From the NCBI GenBank assembly GCA_031629035.1, contig JAVLUG010000016.1, positions 62,001 to 126,000 of the forward strand: a DNA stretch of 64,000 nt, in the 5' to 3' direction. Source of the DNA: MVYY01 sp012517575. Lineage in GTDB: Bacteria > Bacteroidota > Bacteroidia > Bacteroidales > Paludibacteraceae. Below the pieces are notes generated by a model, which saw nothing but the letters and a program-made list of their open reading frames with translations, searched no databases and had not been told where the DNA came from. This document shows positions 25,397 to 34,510 of the stretch, in pieces (the first letter of the stretch is position 1; each line of letters begins with the position of its first letter). The position numbers were made by a program, and so were the translations under genes.

Positions 25397-25419
25397 TGGC
25401 AAATTGGCAAATTGGCAAA
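25396..25419. repeat. Three tandem copies of an 8-bp unit at the RhuM start
   Basis: TTGGCAAA is repeated three times without gaps (25396-25403, 25404-25411, 25412-25419). The last base pair of the array is part of the predicted RhuM start codon, and the array occupies most of the 39-base gap to cysS. Confidence 0.9.
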
Positions 25420-25435
25420 TTTTAACGAGGATTAC

Positions 25436-26902
25436 TCAAATTTTCCACTCAAATCCATCTTTGGTGTCCTTTATTTCAAAGCCCAAAGCAGTGAGTTCGT
25501 CGCGAATTTTGTCGGATGTTGCCCAATCCTTATTTCTTTTTGCTTCCAATCGAATTTCCAACAATAAATCAACGGCTTTTTTCAAAGCTTCGTATTTGGC
25601 AAAATTTTCATCCTCTTTTTTAAGTCCCAACAAGTCTTCTACGAATAACCGAAAAACGTCTTTCAGTTCTTCCAAATCGGCAGCGGAAACAGTCGCTTTT
25701 CCATCGTAAACCAGATTGATAAACTTCACTGCTTCAAACAAATGTGCAATAACTATCGGCGTGTTCAGGTCATCGCACATAGCTTCTTCACAGCGCAGCC
25801 GAAGTCCGCTCATATCAGAAGAAGAAGTATCAGAAGGTATCAGCTTTTGCAATCTTTCATATCCTTCCATTAAACGTTCCAGTCCTTTTTCCGAAGCTTG
25901 TAGCGCTTCATTGCTGAAATCTACCGTACTGCGATAATGTGCCTGCAAAATAAAGAAACGGACAGTCATGGGCTCATAAGCCTGAGAAAGTAAAGGGTGA
26001 TTGCCGGAAAAAAATTCCTCCAGCGTAATAAAATTTCCCAATGATTTTCCCATTTTCTGACCATTGATGGTAATCATGTTGTTGTGCATCCAATAACGAA
26101 CGCTTTCCTTACCCAATGCAGCAGTGGATTGCGAAATCTCACATTCGTGATGAGGAAACAGCAAGTCCATGCCTCCGCCATGAATATCAAATTCTTCACC
26201 CAAATATTTGGTACTCATAGCCGAACATTCCAAATGCCAACCCGGGAATCCTTCGCTCCATGGAGATTTCCAGCGCATAATATGTTCAGGTGATGCTTTT
26301 TTCCATAAAGCAAAATCTACGCTGCGACGTTTTTCTTCTTGTCCTTCAAGCATACGCGTAGTTTCCAACAACTCATCGATATTTCTGCCCGAAAGTTTAC
26401 CGTAATGATATTTTTTGTCGTATTTTTCAACATCAAAATAAACCGAACCCTCACTTTCGTAAGCAAATCCTGCTTCGAGAATTTTTTTTACAAATTCGAT
26501 TTGTTCCGGAATATGACCCGAAGCATGAGGTTCGATACTTGGTGGCAGAACGTTCAAAGCTTCCATAGCCTTGTGATATCGGTTGGAATAATATTGGGCA
26601 ATTTCCATAGGTTCCAATTGTTCCAAACGAGCTTTTTTTTCAATTTTATCTTCGCCGCTGTCGGCATCATTTTCCAAATGACCGACGTCGGTAATATTCC
26701 TCACATATCGAACTTTATAACCCAAATGTTTCAGGTAGCGAAACAAAATATCAAAAGTTATCGCCGGACGCGCATGTCCCAAATGTGGATCGCCATAAAC
26801 TGTTGGTCCACATACATACATCCCCACATGTGGCGCATGAAGCGGAACAAATAATTCCTTTTTCCGGTGCAAAGTATTGTAAATGTACAACTTATTATCC
26901 AT
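25436..26902 (-). CDS. cysS: Cysteinyl-tRNA synthetase
   Basis: Charges tRNA-Cys with cysteine. The 488-aa class I synthetase has CGPTVYGDPHLGHARP (31-46), which includes the zinc cysteine and the HIGH motif as HLGH. The other zinc ligands are in WHLECSAMS and FPHHECEIAQ-like HHECEISQ. The KMSKS loop is GQKMGKSLGNF (near 283-293). The C-terminal DALR-like anticodon domain is complete and ends with ELTALGFEIKDT. Sequence is continuous with no disruption, in contrast to the RhuM gene directly downstream. Confidence 0.98.
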   Translation of the reverse strand: MDNKLYIYNTLHRKKELFVPLHAPHVGMYVCGPTVYGDPHLGHARPAITFDILFRYLKHLGYKVRYVRNITDVGHLENDADSGEDKIEKKARLEQLEPMEIAQYYSNRYHKAMEALNVLPPSIEPHASGHIPEQIEFVKKILEAGFAYESEGSVYFDVEKYDKKYHYGKLSGRNIDELLETTRMLEGQEEKRRSVDFALWKKASPEHIMRWKSPWSEGFPGWHLECSAMSTKYLGEEFDIHGGGMDLLFPHHECEISQSTAALGKESVRYWMHNNMITINGQKMGKSLGNFITLEEFFSGNHPLLSQAYEPMTVRFFILQAHYRSTVDFSNEALQASEKGLERLMEGYERLQKLIPSDTSSSDMSGLRLRCEEAMCDDLNTPIVIAHLFEAVKFINLVYDGKATVSAADLEELKDVFRLFVEDLLGLKKEDENFAKYEALKKAVDLLLEIRLEAKRNKDWATSDKIRDELTALGFEIKDTKDGFEWKI

Positions 26903-26943
26903 TGAGATTATAAAATTTTAAAGAATATAATTGTTGACTTTTT

Positions 26944-27678
26944 TCAAGTAAAATTTCTTTCCTTTTTTAAAGTTTCATAGGCTTCATTTATGGAACGGAA
27001 TTTTTCTGTAGCCAGCTTTTTCACCTCTTCTCCCAATGTGTTGACTTTATCGGGATGATATTTCATTGCCATTTTCCGATAAGCTTTCTTAATTTCTTCG
27101 ACAGAGGCGGAAGGTTCTATTTCCAGTGCTTTATAAGCCCATGTAGCATCAAAAGGTTTTAAGAAAGGTGCCTTTAAGGATTCAAAATCCAATGTGGAAA
27201 TACGAAAGATACCGGCTATTCTTTCTATAAATGCTAATTCGGCAGACGAGATTTGATGATCGGCATATGCAATGTTGAAAAGCAAATGAATCAGTTCCAG
27301 CCGCGAGGAATAATTTGTATAACGATAAATCTGTTCAGCTACCTGACGTTCGTCAATATCTTTTTCCAGCAAATTTTTTAAAATTGTCAATGCTTCTAAC
27401 GCTCCATCTTCACCAAAATTATTAACCAAAAAACGTTTGACAATTTCCAGTTCCGATTTCTTAGCGTGTCCGTCCGCTTTCATCATGCAGGCAATCAAAA
27501 CCAACAAACTCATTTTGAAATCTCCTGGAGTTGTAGAAGTTCTTCTGGTTTGAGATTTCTCAACTGTGTCCAATTTGCCGCCAATGAAGGAACCAATGGC
27601 AAAACCAATCAACGCACCTATTGGGCCACCTATAGCCCAGCCCAAGCCGCCTCCAATCCATTTAGCAAAACCACTCAT
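26944..27678 (-). CDS. TerB-like plus DnaJ-domain protein (DjlA-like)
   Basis: A 244-aa protein with a glycine-rich hydrophobic N-terminus (GGGLGWAIGGPIGALIGFAIG, residues 9-29, likely a membrane hairpin), a TerB-like helical domain (about 50-160) and a C-terminal J domain (about 178-244) with the HPDK tetrad in AMKYHPDKVN. The J domain stimulates DnaK, and the order resembles DjlA co-chaperones. It lies 41 bases upstream of cysS and is divergent from tyrS. No client is indicated by the context. Confidence 0.9.
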   Translation of the reverse strand: MSGFAKWIGGGLGWAIGGPIGALIGFAIGSFIGGKLDTVEKSQTRRTSTTPGDFKMSLLVLIACMMKADGHAKKSELEIVKRFLVNNFGEDGALEALTILKNLLEKDIDERQVAEQIYRYTNYSSRLELIHLLFNIAYADHQISSAELAFIERIAGIFRISTLDFESLKAPFLKPFDATWAYKALEIEPSASVEEIKKAYRKMAMKYHPDKVNTLGEEVKKLATEKFRSINEAYETLKKERNFT

Positions 27679-27710
27679 AAAAACAATTGGTTATTGAGTT
27701 TCAGAAACTA

Positions 27711-27718
27711 CAAAGATA
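27711..27718 (-). promoter_or_regulatory. -7 element of the TerB/DnaJ gene
   Basis: TATCTTTG on the minus strand matches TAnnTTTG and lies 33 bases before the start codon. No clear -33 TTTG is present. Confidence 0.45.
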
Positions 27719-27833
27719 CGAAAAAAGATAGAATTTTACATTTAAGGATCATCCTCTCACAGGATATGAAATCACTGGAAAAGCTGATCAAAATCCAATT
27801 TTTTAGCTTGATATTCAGTGTTTTTTATTGGCT

Positions 27834-27866
27834 TTTGGGTAAATTGAAAATAAACTTGTAAATTTG
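27834..27866 (+). promoter_or_regulatory. tyrS promoter
   Basis: TTTG at 27834-27837 and TAAATTTG at 27859-27866 are separated by 21 bases, which fits the Bacteroidota consensus. The element overlaps a possible earlier ATG at 27864, so it supports the tyrS start at 27897. Confidence 0.75.
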
Positions 27867-27896
27867 CACTCCAAAACAAAAATCTTGAATTTGCTC

Positions 27897-29189
27897 ATGA
27901 ATTTTATTGAAGAATTACGTTGGCGTGGGATGATTCATTCTATGATGCCCGGTACTGAAGAACAACTTGCCAAAGAAATGACTACTGCTTATGTGGGTAT
28001 TGACCCAACTGCCGATTCACTTCACATTGGTCATTTGGTCAGTATTATGATCTTGCGTCATTTTCAGCGTGCCGGTCATAAACCCATTGCACTTATTGGA
28101 GGCGCTACCGGAATGATTGGCGACCCTTCGATGAAATCTTCCGAACGTAATCTGCTCGACGAAGCTACCTTGCGACACAATCAGGAATGTATTAGAAAAC
28201 AGCTGACAAAATTTCTCGATTTCGGCAATGATGCGCCTAACGCTGCAGAGTTGGTCAATAACTACGATTGGATGAAAGATTATACTTTCCTTAATTTCAT
28301 TCGCGATATTGGCAAGCACATTACTGTCAATTACATGATGGCAAAAGATTCTGTTAAAAAACGTTTGAGTAGCGATTCGAGCGAAGGAATGTCTTTTACC
28401 GAATTTTCCTATCAACTCATTCAGGGTTACGATTTTTTGTGGCTTTATGAAAACAAAAACTGTAAACTTCAAATGGGAGGTTCCGATCAATGGGGAAACA
28501 TTACCACAGGAACAGAACTGATTCGTCGAAAAACAGGTGGCGAAGCTTACGCTTTGGTTTGTCCGCTTATTACGAAAGCCGATGGTGGTAAATTTGGCAA
28601 GACGGAAAGTGGGAACATCTGGCTTGATGCTCGTTATACTTCTCCCTACAAGTTTTATCAGTTTTGGTTGAATGTTAGTGATGCCGATGCCGAGAAATAC
28701 ATTAAAATATTTACATTTTTAAGTAAAGAAGAAATTGAAAAGCTAATTGCCGAACATGCAAAGGCACCTCATTTGCGGATTTTACAAAAAAAACTGGCAC
28801 AAGAGGTTACTGTCATGGTTCATTCTGAAGAAGATTATCAGGCTGCCGTTGAAGCTTCCAATATATTATTTGGAAATGCTACGCCCGAAGTCTTGAGGAA
28901 ACTCGACGAAGATACATTGCTGGCAGTTTTTGAAGGCGTTCCTCAATTTAACGTTCCAAAATCGGCACTTGAAGGTGGAATAAAGGCTGTTGACCTTTTT
29001 ACGGAAACAGCCGCTGTTTTTCCTTCAAAGGGAGAAATGAGAAAAATGGTACAATCCGGAGGCGTTAGCATCAATAAAAATAAGCTGAACCAATTTGACG
29101 AACTTATCGATACTTCTTACCTTATCGACAATAAATATTTATTGGTTCAGAAAGGGAAGAAAAATTATTTTCTACTAATTGCCGAATAG
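27897..29189 (+). CDS. tyrS: Tyrosyl-tRNA synthetase
   Basis: Charges tRNA-Tyr with tyrosine. The 430-aa class I synthetase opens with MNFIEELRWRGMIH and has the HIGH motif in SLHIGHLVS (near 41-49), the tyrosine-binding YQLIQGYDF and GGSDQWGNI, and the KMSKS loop as KFGKTESGN. A C-terminal S4 RNA-binding domain (about 365-430, GEMRKMVQSGGVSINKNKL) is present. An ATG at 27864 would add 11 unconserved residues but lies in the -7 promoter element, so 27897 is chosen. Residue sites for catalysis are intact. Confidence 0.97.
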   Translation: MNFIEELRWRGMIHSMMPGTEEQLAKEMTTAYVGIDPTADSLHIGHLVSIMILRHFQRAGHKPIALIGGATGMIGDPSMKSSERNLLDEATLRHNQECIRKQLTKFLDFGNDAPNAAELVNNYDWMKDYTFLNFIRDIGKHITVNYMMAKDSVKKRLSSDSSEGMSFTEFSYQLIQGYDFLWLYENKNCKLQMGGSDQWGNITTGTELIRRKTGGEAYALVCPLITKADGGKFGKTESGNIWLDARYTSPYKFYQFWLNVSDADAEKYIKIFTFLSKEEIEKLIAEHAKAPHLRILQKKLAQEVTVMVHSEEDYQAAVEASNILFGNATPEVLRKLDEDTLLAVFEGVPQFNVPKSALEGGIKAVDLFTETAAVFPSKGEMRKMVQSGGVSINKNKLNQFDELIDTSYLIDNKYLLVQKGKKNYFLLIAE

Positions 29190-29226
29190 AAAATCTCACA
29201 GATTCAACATATTTTGGCTCTAAAAT

Positions 29227-29257
29227 TTTGACAGAAAAAAAATCGGTTGTATCTTTG
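29227..29257 (+). promoter_or_regulatory. Promoter of the first tRNA-Gln gene
   Basis: TTTG at 29227-29230 and TATCTTTG at 29250-29257 have a 19-base spacer. This is a full match to the Bacteroidota consensus, 37 bases before the mature tRNA. Confidence 0.8.
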
Positions 29258-29293
29258 TGCCCGCTTGCAGAAAGAAAGCAGCGAAAGTTTGTT

Positions 29294-29364
29294 TGTCTCA
29301 TGGTGTAATGGTAGCACTGCAGTTTTTGGTATTGCCTGTCTAGGTTCGAATCCTAGTGAGACAA
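29294..29364 (+). tRNA. tRNA-Gln (anticodon TTG)
   Basis: A 71-nt cloverleaf. The acceptor stem TGTCTCA pairs with TGAGACA, with discriminator A at 29364. The D arm is GGTGTAATGGTAGC. The anticodon stem GCAGT/ATTGC has one G-T pair and encloses TTTTGGT, so the anticodon is TTG reading CAA. The T arm is CTAGGTTCGAATCCTAG. No CCA is encoded. Confidence 0.97.
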
Positions 29365-29429
29365 CTATTTTTCTGGCGGTTGAGCTTTTTGAAAAGGTTC
29401 AATCGTTTTTTTTACAAGCCAAGAAACTC

Positions 29430-29461
29430 TTTGCAAAAAAACAAAATAATTCGTATTTTTG
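29430..29461 (+). promoter_or_regulatory. Promoter of the second tRNA-Gln gene
   Basis: TTTG at 29430-29433 and TATTTTTG at 29454-29461 have a 20-base spacer. So the second tRNA has its own promoter and need not depend on the first. Confidence 0.78.
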
Positions 29462-29503
29462 CACAGAATTTTAAGTATTTGTTTTTCTCTGAAATTCAAA
29501 CTC

Positions 29504-29574
29504 TGTCTCATGGTGTAATGGTAGCACGTCAGATTCTGGATCTGCCTGTCTAGGTTCGAATCCTAGTGAGACAA
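29504..29574 (+). tRNA. tRNA-Gln (anticodon CTG)
   Basis: A 71-nt cloverleaf that differs from the first copy only in and next to the anticodon arm. Acceptor TGTCTCA/TGAGACA, discriminator A at 29574, and the same D and T arms. The anticodon loop TTCTGGA gives CTG, reading CAG. The outermost anticodon-stem pair is a T-C mismatch. No CCA is encoded. Confidence 0.95.
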
Positions 29575-29808
29575 CCACTTTCCAAACGGTTTTCTCCATT
29601 TTATTCATCCGTTCACACAATAATTTGTCGCATTGTTTGCAAGTTTACCAAACAGATGGTATTTTTATGCCCGAAAAAATTTATGAAACATTTTATTATC
29701 AAAAACACTTAATTTTGATAATAGAAATATTTTTGTAAATCCATTATCAATAGTCTCTGGTGGTTATTTCTTATCTTTTTTCACTGTTTCTTCGTTTAAT
29801 TTTATAAA

Positions 29809-30510
29809 ATGGAAGACAAGGACAAGCGTTTGACGCTTCGTGAATGGGCCGAAGATGATCGCCCACGTGAAAAAATGCTTCGGAAAGGCATTCAGAGTCT
29901 TTCTGATGCCGAATTGCTGGCTATTCTTATTCGTTCCGGCAGCAAAAACGAAACCGTTGTGGAACTTTCACGGCGCATTTTACACGAATGCCATGATAAT
30001 TTGAATGAACTGGCTCAGTTGAGCGTTCTTGATTTTTGCCGGCGTTTCAAAGGAATTGGCGAAGCAAAAGCCATAACCGTCATTGCTGCTCTTGAGTTGG
30101 GTAAACGGCGTAAAACCCATGAGATGTTGGAACGAAAGAAAATTACTTCCAGCAAAGATTTAATGGAGCTTTTTGAACCTTTACTGATTGATTTGCCTCA
30201 CGAAGAATTTTGGGTTGCATTTATCAACAGTGGAAACAGAGTCATCGAAACATATCGCTTGACGCAAGGTGGCAGCAAGCAAACAGTTGTTGATATACCG
30301 ATGCTGCTGAAGTTGGCACTTACAAAATCGGCTCATGCTCTCGCGGTGGCGCACAATCATCCTTCGGGACAAAATCATCCGAGCCACGAAGACGAAGCCA
30401 TTACGAAAAAAATCAAGACAGGATGCGATGCTGTAGGAATTGCTTTTTTAGATCATATTATCATTGCTCGTGGAAAATGCTACAGCTTTTTTGATGATGG
30501 AAAATTCTGA
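29809..30510 (+). CDS. radC: RadC-family JAB-domain protein
   Basis: A 233-aa protein with the RadC layout: a helix-hairpin-helix-like N-terminus (GIQSLSDAELLAILIRSGS, about 25-43) and a C-terminal JAB/MPN domain (about 105-230). The metalloprotease-like motif is complete in AHNHPSGQNHPSHEDEAIT, with two histidines, the serine and the aspartate. The name is historical, and the DNA repair function is not established. The leader is 234 bases from the tRNA genes. It is followed after 23 bases by the ABC transporter gene and may share its transcript. Confidence 0.94.
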   Translation: MEDKDKRLTLREWAEDDRPREKMLRKGIQSLSDAELLAILIRSGSKNETVVELSRRILHECHDNLNELAQLSVLDFCRRFKGIGEAKAITVIAALELGKRRKTHEMLERKKITSSKDLMELFEPLLIDLPHEEFWVAFINSGNRVIETYRLTQGGSKQTVVDIPMLLKLALTKSAHALAVAHNHPSGQNHPSHEDEAITKKIKTGCDAVGIAFLDHIIIARGKCYSFFDDGKF

Positions 30511-30533
30511 ATAAAAATTTTAATAAGAAATTT

Positions 30534-31454
30534 ATGCCTTTTTTGGAAGTTAAAAATGTTGTCAAACAATATGCTGAGCATCTGGCCTTAAACGATGTCA
30601 GCATGGATGTTCCCGAAAATACCATTTATGGTTTGCTGGGCCCAAACGGAGCAGGAAAAACCACGCTAATTCGTATCATTAACTCAATGACTGCCCCTGA
30701 TAGCGGAACTATACTACTGAAAGGGAAACCGCTCACATTTGAAGATGTGCGTCATATTGGATATTTGCCCGAAGAACGCGGACTTTACAAAAAAATGAAA
30801 GTTGGCGAGCAAGCGCTATATCTTGCTCAACTGAAAGGGATGTCGCGGCACGATGCCCTGAAAGCCTTAAAATACTGGTTTCAGAAATTTGAAATTCAAT
30901 CGTGGTGGAACAAAAAAGTGGAAGAACTTTCCAAAGGAATGGCACAAAAAGTTCAATTTGTTATAACCATTCTTCATGAACCTAAATTGCTGATTTTTGA
31001 TGAACCATTTAGCGGATTTGACCCGGTGAATACCGATTTACTGAAACAGGAAATTATTCACCTGAAGGAAAAGGGAGCCACCATCATTTTTTCCACGCAC
31101 AACATGGCTTCGGTGGAAGAACTTTGTGAGAATATTTCGCTGATCCATCAGTCCAAAATTGTTTTGCAGGGAAATGTTGCCGAAATTAGGGCTTCATTTT
31201 CTACCAAAACTTTCAAAGTAATAACCAGAGAACCCATTTCGAATGGTATTCATTTTGAATTGGTACAACAAGTTCGGAAAAATGATTGTTTAGAAAGTAT
31301 TATAAAAAAGGTGAATGCCTGCAATAACAACACACTTTTATCGGAAATTTTACAGCAAACCGAAATTTTGGCTTTTGAGGAATTGCTGCCCAGCATGAAC
31401 GATATTTTTATTGAAACGGTAAGCGGCAATTCAAAAAATCCAATCTCGAATTAA
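30534..31454 (+). CDS. ABC transporter ATP-binding protein (NatA-like)
   Basis: A 306-aa ATPase subunit. Walker A is GPNGAGKTT (36-44), the signature is LSKGMAQKVQF, Walker B is LLIFDEPFSGFDP, and the switch histidine is in IIFSTHN. The C-terminal extension from about 215 is of the DUF4162 type. It pairs with the permease gene 34 bases downstream. The combination resembles NatAB sodium exporters, but the transported compound is not known. Confidence 0.93.
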   Translation: MPFLEVKNVVKQYAEHLALNDVSMDVPENTIYGLLGPNGAGKTTLIRIINSMTAPDSGTILLKGKPLTFEDVRHIGYLPEERGLYKKMKVGEQALYLAQLKGMSRHDALKALKYWFQKFEIQSWWNKKVEELSKGMAQKVQFVITILHEPKLLIFDEPFSGFDPVNTDLLKQEIIHLKEKGATIIFSTHNMASVEELCENISLIHQSKIVLQGNVAEIRASFSTKTFKVITREPISNGIHFELVQQVRKNDCLESIIKKVNACNNNTLLSEILQQTEILAFEELLPSMNDIFIETVSGNSKNPISN

Positions 31455-31488
31455 TCTCAAAAACAATCAAATCAAACAAATTTTCAGC

Positions 31489-32805
31489 ATGTCGAAGATT
31501 CATCTCATCATTCAAAGAGAATATACCACCCGGGTAATGAAACGTTCATTTTTGCTGTTGACGTTTTTGACTCCCTTGTTTTTTGCTGCCATGATTATCG
31601 TTCCTATTTGGATGTCCACCCTAAAGGATGAAAAGGAAAAACATATTTTGGTCATCGATCAAACTCATCGTTACAGCAATGCTTTGAAAAGCAACAATAC
31701 TTATATTTTCGATTTTATAGATCAGCCACTCGACGAAGTGCGTGAAACGCATAAAAAAGACAAAAAAATCACTGCCATTTTAGTGATTGCCGATGACTTG
31801 TTGAAAAATCCCGCTGCCGCTACATTATATTCCGAAGAACAAGTGAACCTGGAAACCAAAAGTTACATTGAAGGTTTACTGAATGAATTTCTTCGCGAAC
31901 AAAAATTGGCATCATACAATATTCCGGATTTGGATAAAATTATCCAGGAATCCAATTCAAAAATAAACATTTCGACCATCCGTTGGGATGAACAGGGGAA
32001 AGAGAAACAAAGTTCTGCGGAATTGGCGCTGATTATCGGGATGATTTCTGCATTTATCATTTACATGTTTATTCTCACTTATGGCTCGCAGGTGATGAGC
32101 GGGGTAATTCAGGAGAAAACCAACCGTGTAGTCGAAATTATTGTTTCTTCGGTCAAACCTTTCGAACTGATGTTGGGAAAAATCATTGGCATTGCGCTGG
32201 TCGGACTGACACAATTTTTTCTCTGGATCATTCTTACTTTCGTCTTACTGTTTGTGGCTCAATTTTTCTTTTCCAATCAAATCGACATGAGTATGCTTCA
32301 GCAGACCAACCAAATGGCTGCCATGCCTGCCGCTTCTATGGAAAATGTCGGTAATGCAAATAATATGTTGACGGTCATCCAAAGTTTCGATTTTGTGCAA
32401 ATCGGTATATATTTTCTTATTTATTTTCTTGGCGGTTATCTGCTTTATGCTTCGCTTTTTGCTGCTGTTGGTTCGGCAGTGGACAACGAAACCGATACCC
32501 AGCAGTTTAGTTTTCCGTTGACCTTACCCATTATTTTTGCATTGTTTGTAGCCATTTATGGCGCACAAAATCCTGATTCTTCCCTGGCCTTCTGGTGTTC
32601 ACTGATTCCCTTTACATCACCGGTAGTGATGATGGTTCGGTTACCTTACGGCGTTGCAGCATGGGAAATTGTTCTTTCGTTGTTCATTCTGATTCTTTCC
32701 TTTATCGCTACAACTTGGGTGGCAGGGAAAATCTACAGAACAGGGATTTTAATGTATGGTAAAAAACCCTCATGGAAAGAATTATGGAAATGGTTAAAAT
32801 ACTGA
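31489..32805 (+). CDS. ABC transporter permease (ABC-2/NatB-like)
   Basis: A 438-aa inner-membrane protein. The first helix lies at about residues 20-42, then comes an extracytoplasmic domain (about 45-180), then five or six helices from 182 to the C-terminus. GVIQEKTNRVVEIIVSSVKPFELMLGKIIG is the conserved cytoplasmic coupling segment of ABC-2 exporters, recognised here by its EKTNRVVEI and LGKI parts. It functions with the preceding ATPase. Substrate unknown. Confidence 0.92.
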   Translation: MSKIHLIIQREYTTRVMKRSFLLLTFLTPLFFAAMIIVPIWMSTLKDEKEKHILVIDQTHRYSNALKSNNTYIFDFIDQPLDEVRETHKKDKKITAILVIADDLLKNPAAATLYSEEQVNLETKSYIEGLLNEFLREQKLASYNIPDLDKIIQESNSKINISTIRWDEQGKEKQSSAELALIIGMISAFIIYMFILTYGSQVMSGVIQEKTNRVVEIIVSSVKPFELMLGKIIGIALVGLTQFFLWIILTFVLLFVAQFFFSNQIDMSMLQQTNQMAAMPAASMENVGNANNMLTVIQSFDFVQIGIYFLIYFLGGYLLYASLFAAVGSAVDNETDTQQFSFPLTLPIIFALFVAIYGAQNPDSSLAFWCSLIPFTSPVVMMVRLPYGVAAWEIVLSLFILILSFIATTWVAGKIYRTGILMYGKKPSWKELWKWLKY

Positions 32806-32896
32806 TTTTTTTCATGTTCAGGTTTATTTTATTTTATTGATCAAATCAAAAAACATTGATTAACAAGCTGTTGATACCACTTTTACCGTTTAGCTT

Positions 32897-33799
32897 ATGA
32901 TGCCTCCTTTTCTGAAACCGGGAGATCTGGTTCAAATCGTTTCTCCTGCAAGCGCCATAAATCCTTCCTATCTTGATGGAGCAGGTAAGACTTTGAGCGA
33001 ATGGAATTTGAATGTTCAGGAAGGAAAACATGCGCGTGCTGTTTATGGTCGTTTTGCCGGAAGGAAAGAAGAAAGGATCTCCGATTTGCAACAGGCGCTC
33101 GATGATTCAGAGGCAAAGGCCATTTTGATTAGCCGTGGTGGTTATGGCTTGGCGCAAATTATCGACAAAATCAATTTTGAAAAATTTAGAATTTATCCAA
33201 AATGGCTGATTGGCTTCAGCGATGTTTCCATTTTACATGCAGCAGTAAACAGATTGGATATTCCTTCCATTCATGGTATAATGGCTAAACATCTTGCCGA
33301 ATTACCACCGAGTTCTGAAGCCGTTTCTCAATTGAAAAATATTTTGTTTGGTCAGTTGCCAGTCTATCATGTTTCTTCTCACCCTTTTAATCGTCATGGA
33401 ACAATTAACGCCAAGTTAATAGGTGGAAATTTGTCTGTGTTGATGGGATTACGCGGAACTTCTTTCGATTTGCCTTTTCAGGATGCCATATTGTTTGTTG
33501 AAGATATTGGCGAAAAACCTTATCAGGTTGACCGAATGATTCAAAACCTGCGTCTGGGTGGAGTTTTTGAGAAAATTTCCGGGTTGATTGTTGGTCAATT
33601 TACCGATTACGAAGCCGATCCGTTGATGATGCAAACCATCGAAGAAATGTTTGCTGAAGCGGTAAAAAACTATTCTTATCCGGTTTGTTTTAATTTTCCT
33701 GCCGGACATGTGGATCACAATTTACCTCTCTTACTGGGAGAAACAGTTACTCTGAAAGTATTCCCCGAAAAAGTATTGTTGGATTTCAACAGTCGATAA
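32897..33799 (+). CDS. LD-carboxypeptidase (S66 family)
   Basis: This peptidase removes the terminal D-alanine from muropeptide tetrapeptides during cell-wall recycling; MccF-like relatives act on microcin. The 300-aa protein has the N-terminal KPGDLVQIVSPAS, SRGGYGLAQIID, and the nucleophile serine in IGFSDVSILH (near 108-117). The catalytic glutamate is expected in LFVEDIGEKPYQVDRM and the histidine in AGHVDHNLPL. No signal peptide is present, so it acts in the cytoplasm. Two ATG codons occur in tandem at the start, and either is possible. Confidence 0.93.
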   Translation: MMPPFLKPGDLVQIVSPASAINPSYLDGAGKTLSEWNLNVQEGKHARAVYGRFAGRKEERISDLQQALDDSEAKAILISRGGYGLAQIIDKINFEKFRIYPKWLIGFSDVSILHAAVNRLDIPSIHGIMAKHLAELPPSSEAVSQLKNILFGQLPVYHVSSHPFNRHGTINAKLIGGNLSVLMGLRGTSFDLPFQDAILFVEDIGEKPYQVDRMIQNLRLGGVFEKISGLIVGQFTDYEADPLMMQTIEEMFAEAVKNYSYPVCFNFPAGHVDHNLPLLLGETVTLKVFPEKVLLDFNSR

Positions 33800-34188
33800 A
33801 AAAGCAAAAATTTATTGTTTTATCTGTTATATTTCTGCTTTGATTTTCAATGATAAACTTTCATCTGTTCAACTCTGCGAAGTGGTTTTTGGCCACCTGT
33901 TTCAGATTACCACTGAATTTTCTATATCCTAAACCTTTCAATACCTTTCTCATGATTTCTGAAAAAATATCGAAAAATATTTTTATTCAAACTATTTGAT
34001 TTACAAAATCTTCTGAATAATGAGGCATTAAAAGAAAAAAGAACCCTCCTGAATTGAATTTTTATTGCGAACTTTGCTTCCCTAAAAATTCTTCTAAGCT
34101 CGAATTTTGTTGTGGAAAAACTACAATTTTTAAACTGTTTATACGTTTCAATGTATAAGCTTTTTCAAACATTTAATCTACCTCAAAA
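33800..34188. other. 389-base intergenic region, no gene seen
   Basis: AT-rich, with stops in all frames at short intervals. Short imperfect inverted repeats occur, such as GTGG/CCAC near 33882-33897 and AATAT copies around 33966-33982, but none with a convincing terminator structure. It must contain the promoter of the following small gene. I see no clear TTTG/TAnnTTTG pair and no RNA gene. Confidence 0.6.
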
Positions 34189-34482
34189 ATGGATAAAATT
34201 GTCAATATAGCACTACAGATTTTGCCCACATCGCCCAAAGTATACCCTTACAACTTGGTAGATAAGGCAATAGAAGTTATTGCTGCTTCTGGACTGAAAT
34301 ACAGGGTAACTCCTTTTGAAACGGTGATGGAAGGTGAGTACGACAAGATAATGGAAATTGTCAAACAAGCACAGCAAGCCTGCTACGATGCAGGTGCCGA
34401 CAGCCTGATGACTTATATCAAAATTCAAAGCAGCAAAGACAGCGACGTAACAATCGAAGACAAGATGGAGAAATACGAATGA
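34189..34482 (+). CDS. MTH1187/YkoF-type thiamine-binding protein, 97 aa
   Basis: A 97-aa ferredoxin-fold protein of the MTH1187 (PF01910) family, which binds thiamine or related compounds and forms oligomers. The pattern VNIALQILPT at the start, YPLVDKAIEVI-like spacing and the ETVMEGEYDKIMEIVKQAQQACYDAGAD region fit well; the glutamate and glycine of VMEGEY are typical. It stands 28 bases ahead of wecB but has no functional link to polysaccharide synthesis that I can name. Cytoplasmic, with no signal. Confidence 0.87.
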   Translation: MDKIVNIALQILPTSPKVYPYNLVDKAIEVIAASGLKYRVTPFETVMEGEYDKIMEIVKQAQQACYDAGADSLMTYIKIQSSKDSDVTIEDKMEKYE

Positions 34483-34510
34483 GATATTTTGTACGAATTG
34501 GATGGAATAA

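Noticed and set aside
25396..25419. Possible CRISPR-like repeat
   Set aside because: The 8-bp units have no spacers and no cas gene lies nearby.
26339..26854. 171-codon open frame on the plus strand
   Set aside because: It is antisense to cysS, which has all motifs, and its translation is rich in F, H and R with no domain pattern. It is a shadow of cysS codon usage.
29247..29553. Two short plus-strand frames of 75 and 65 codons
   Set aside because: They read through the tRNA-Gln genes and their promoters.
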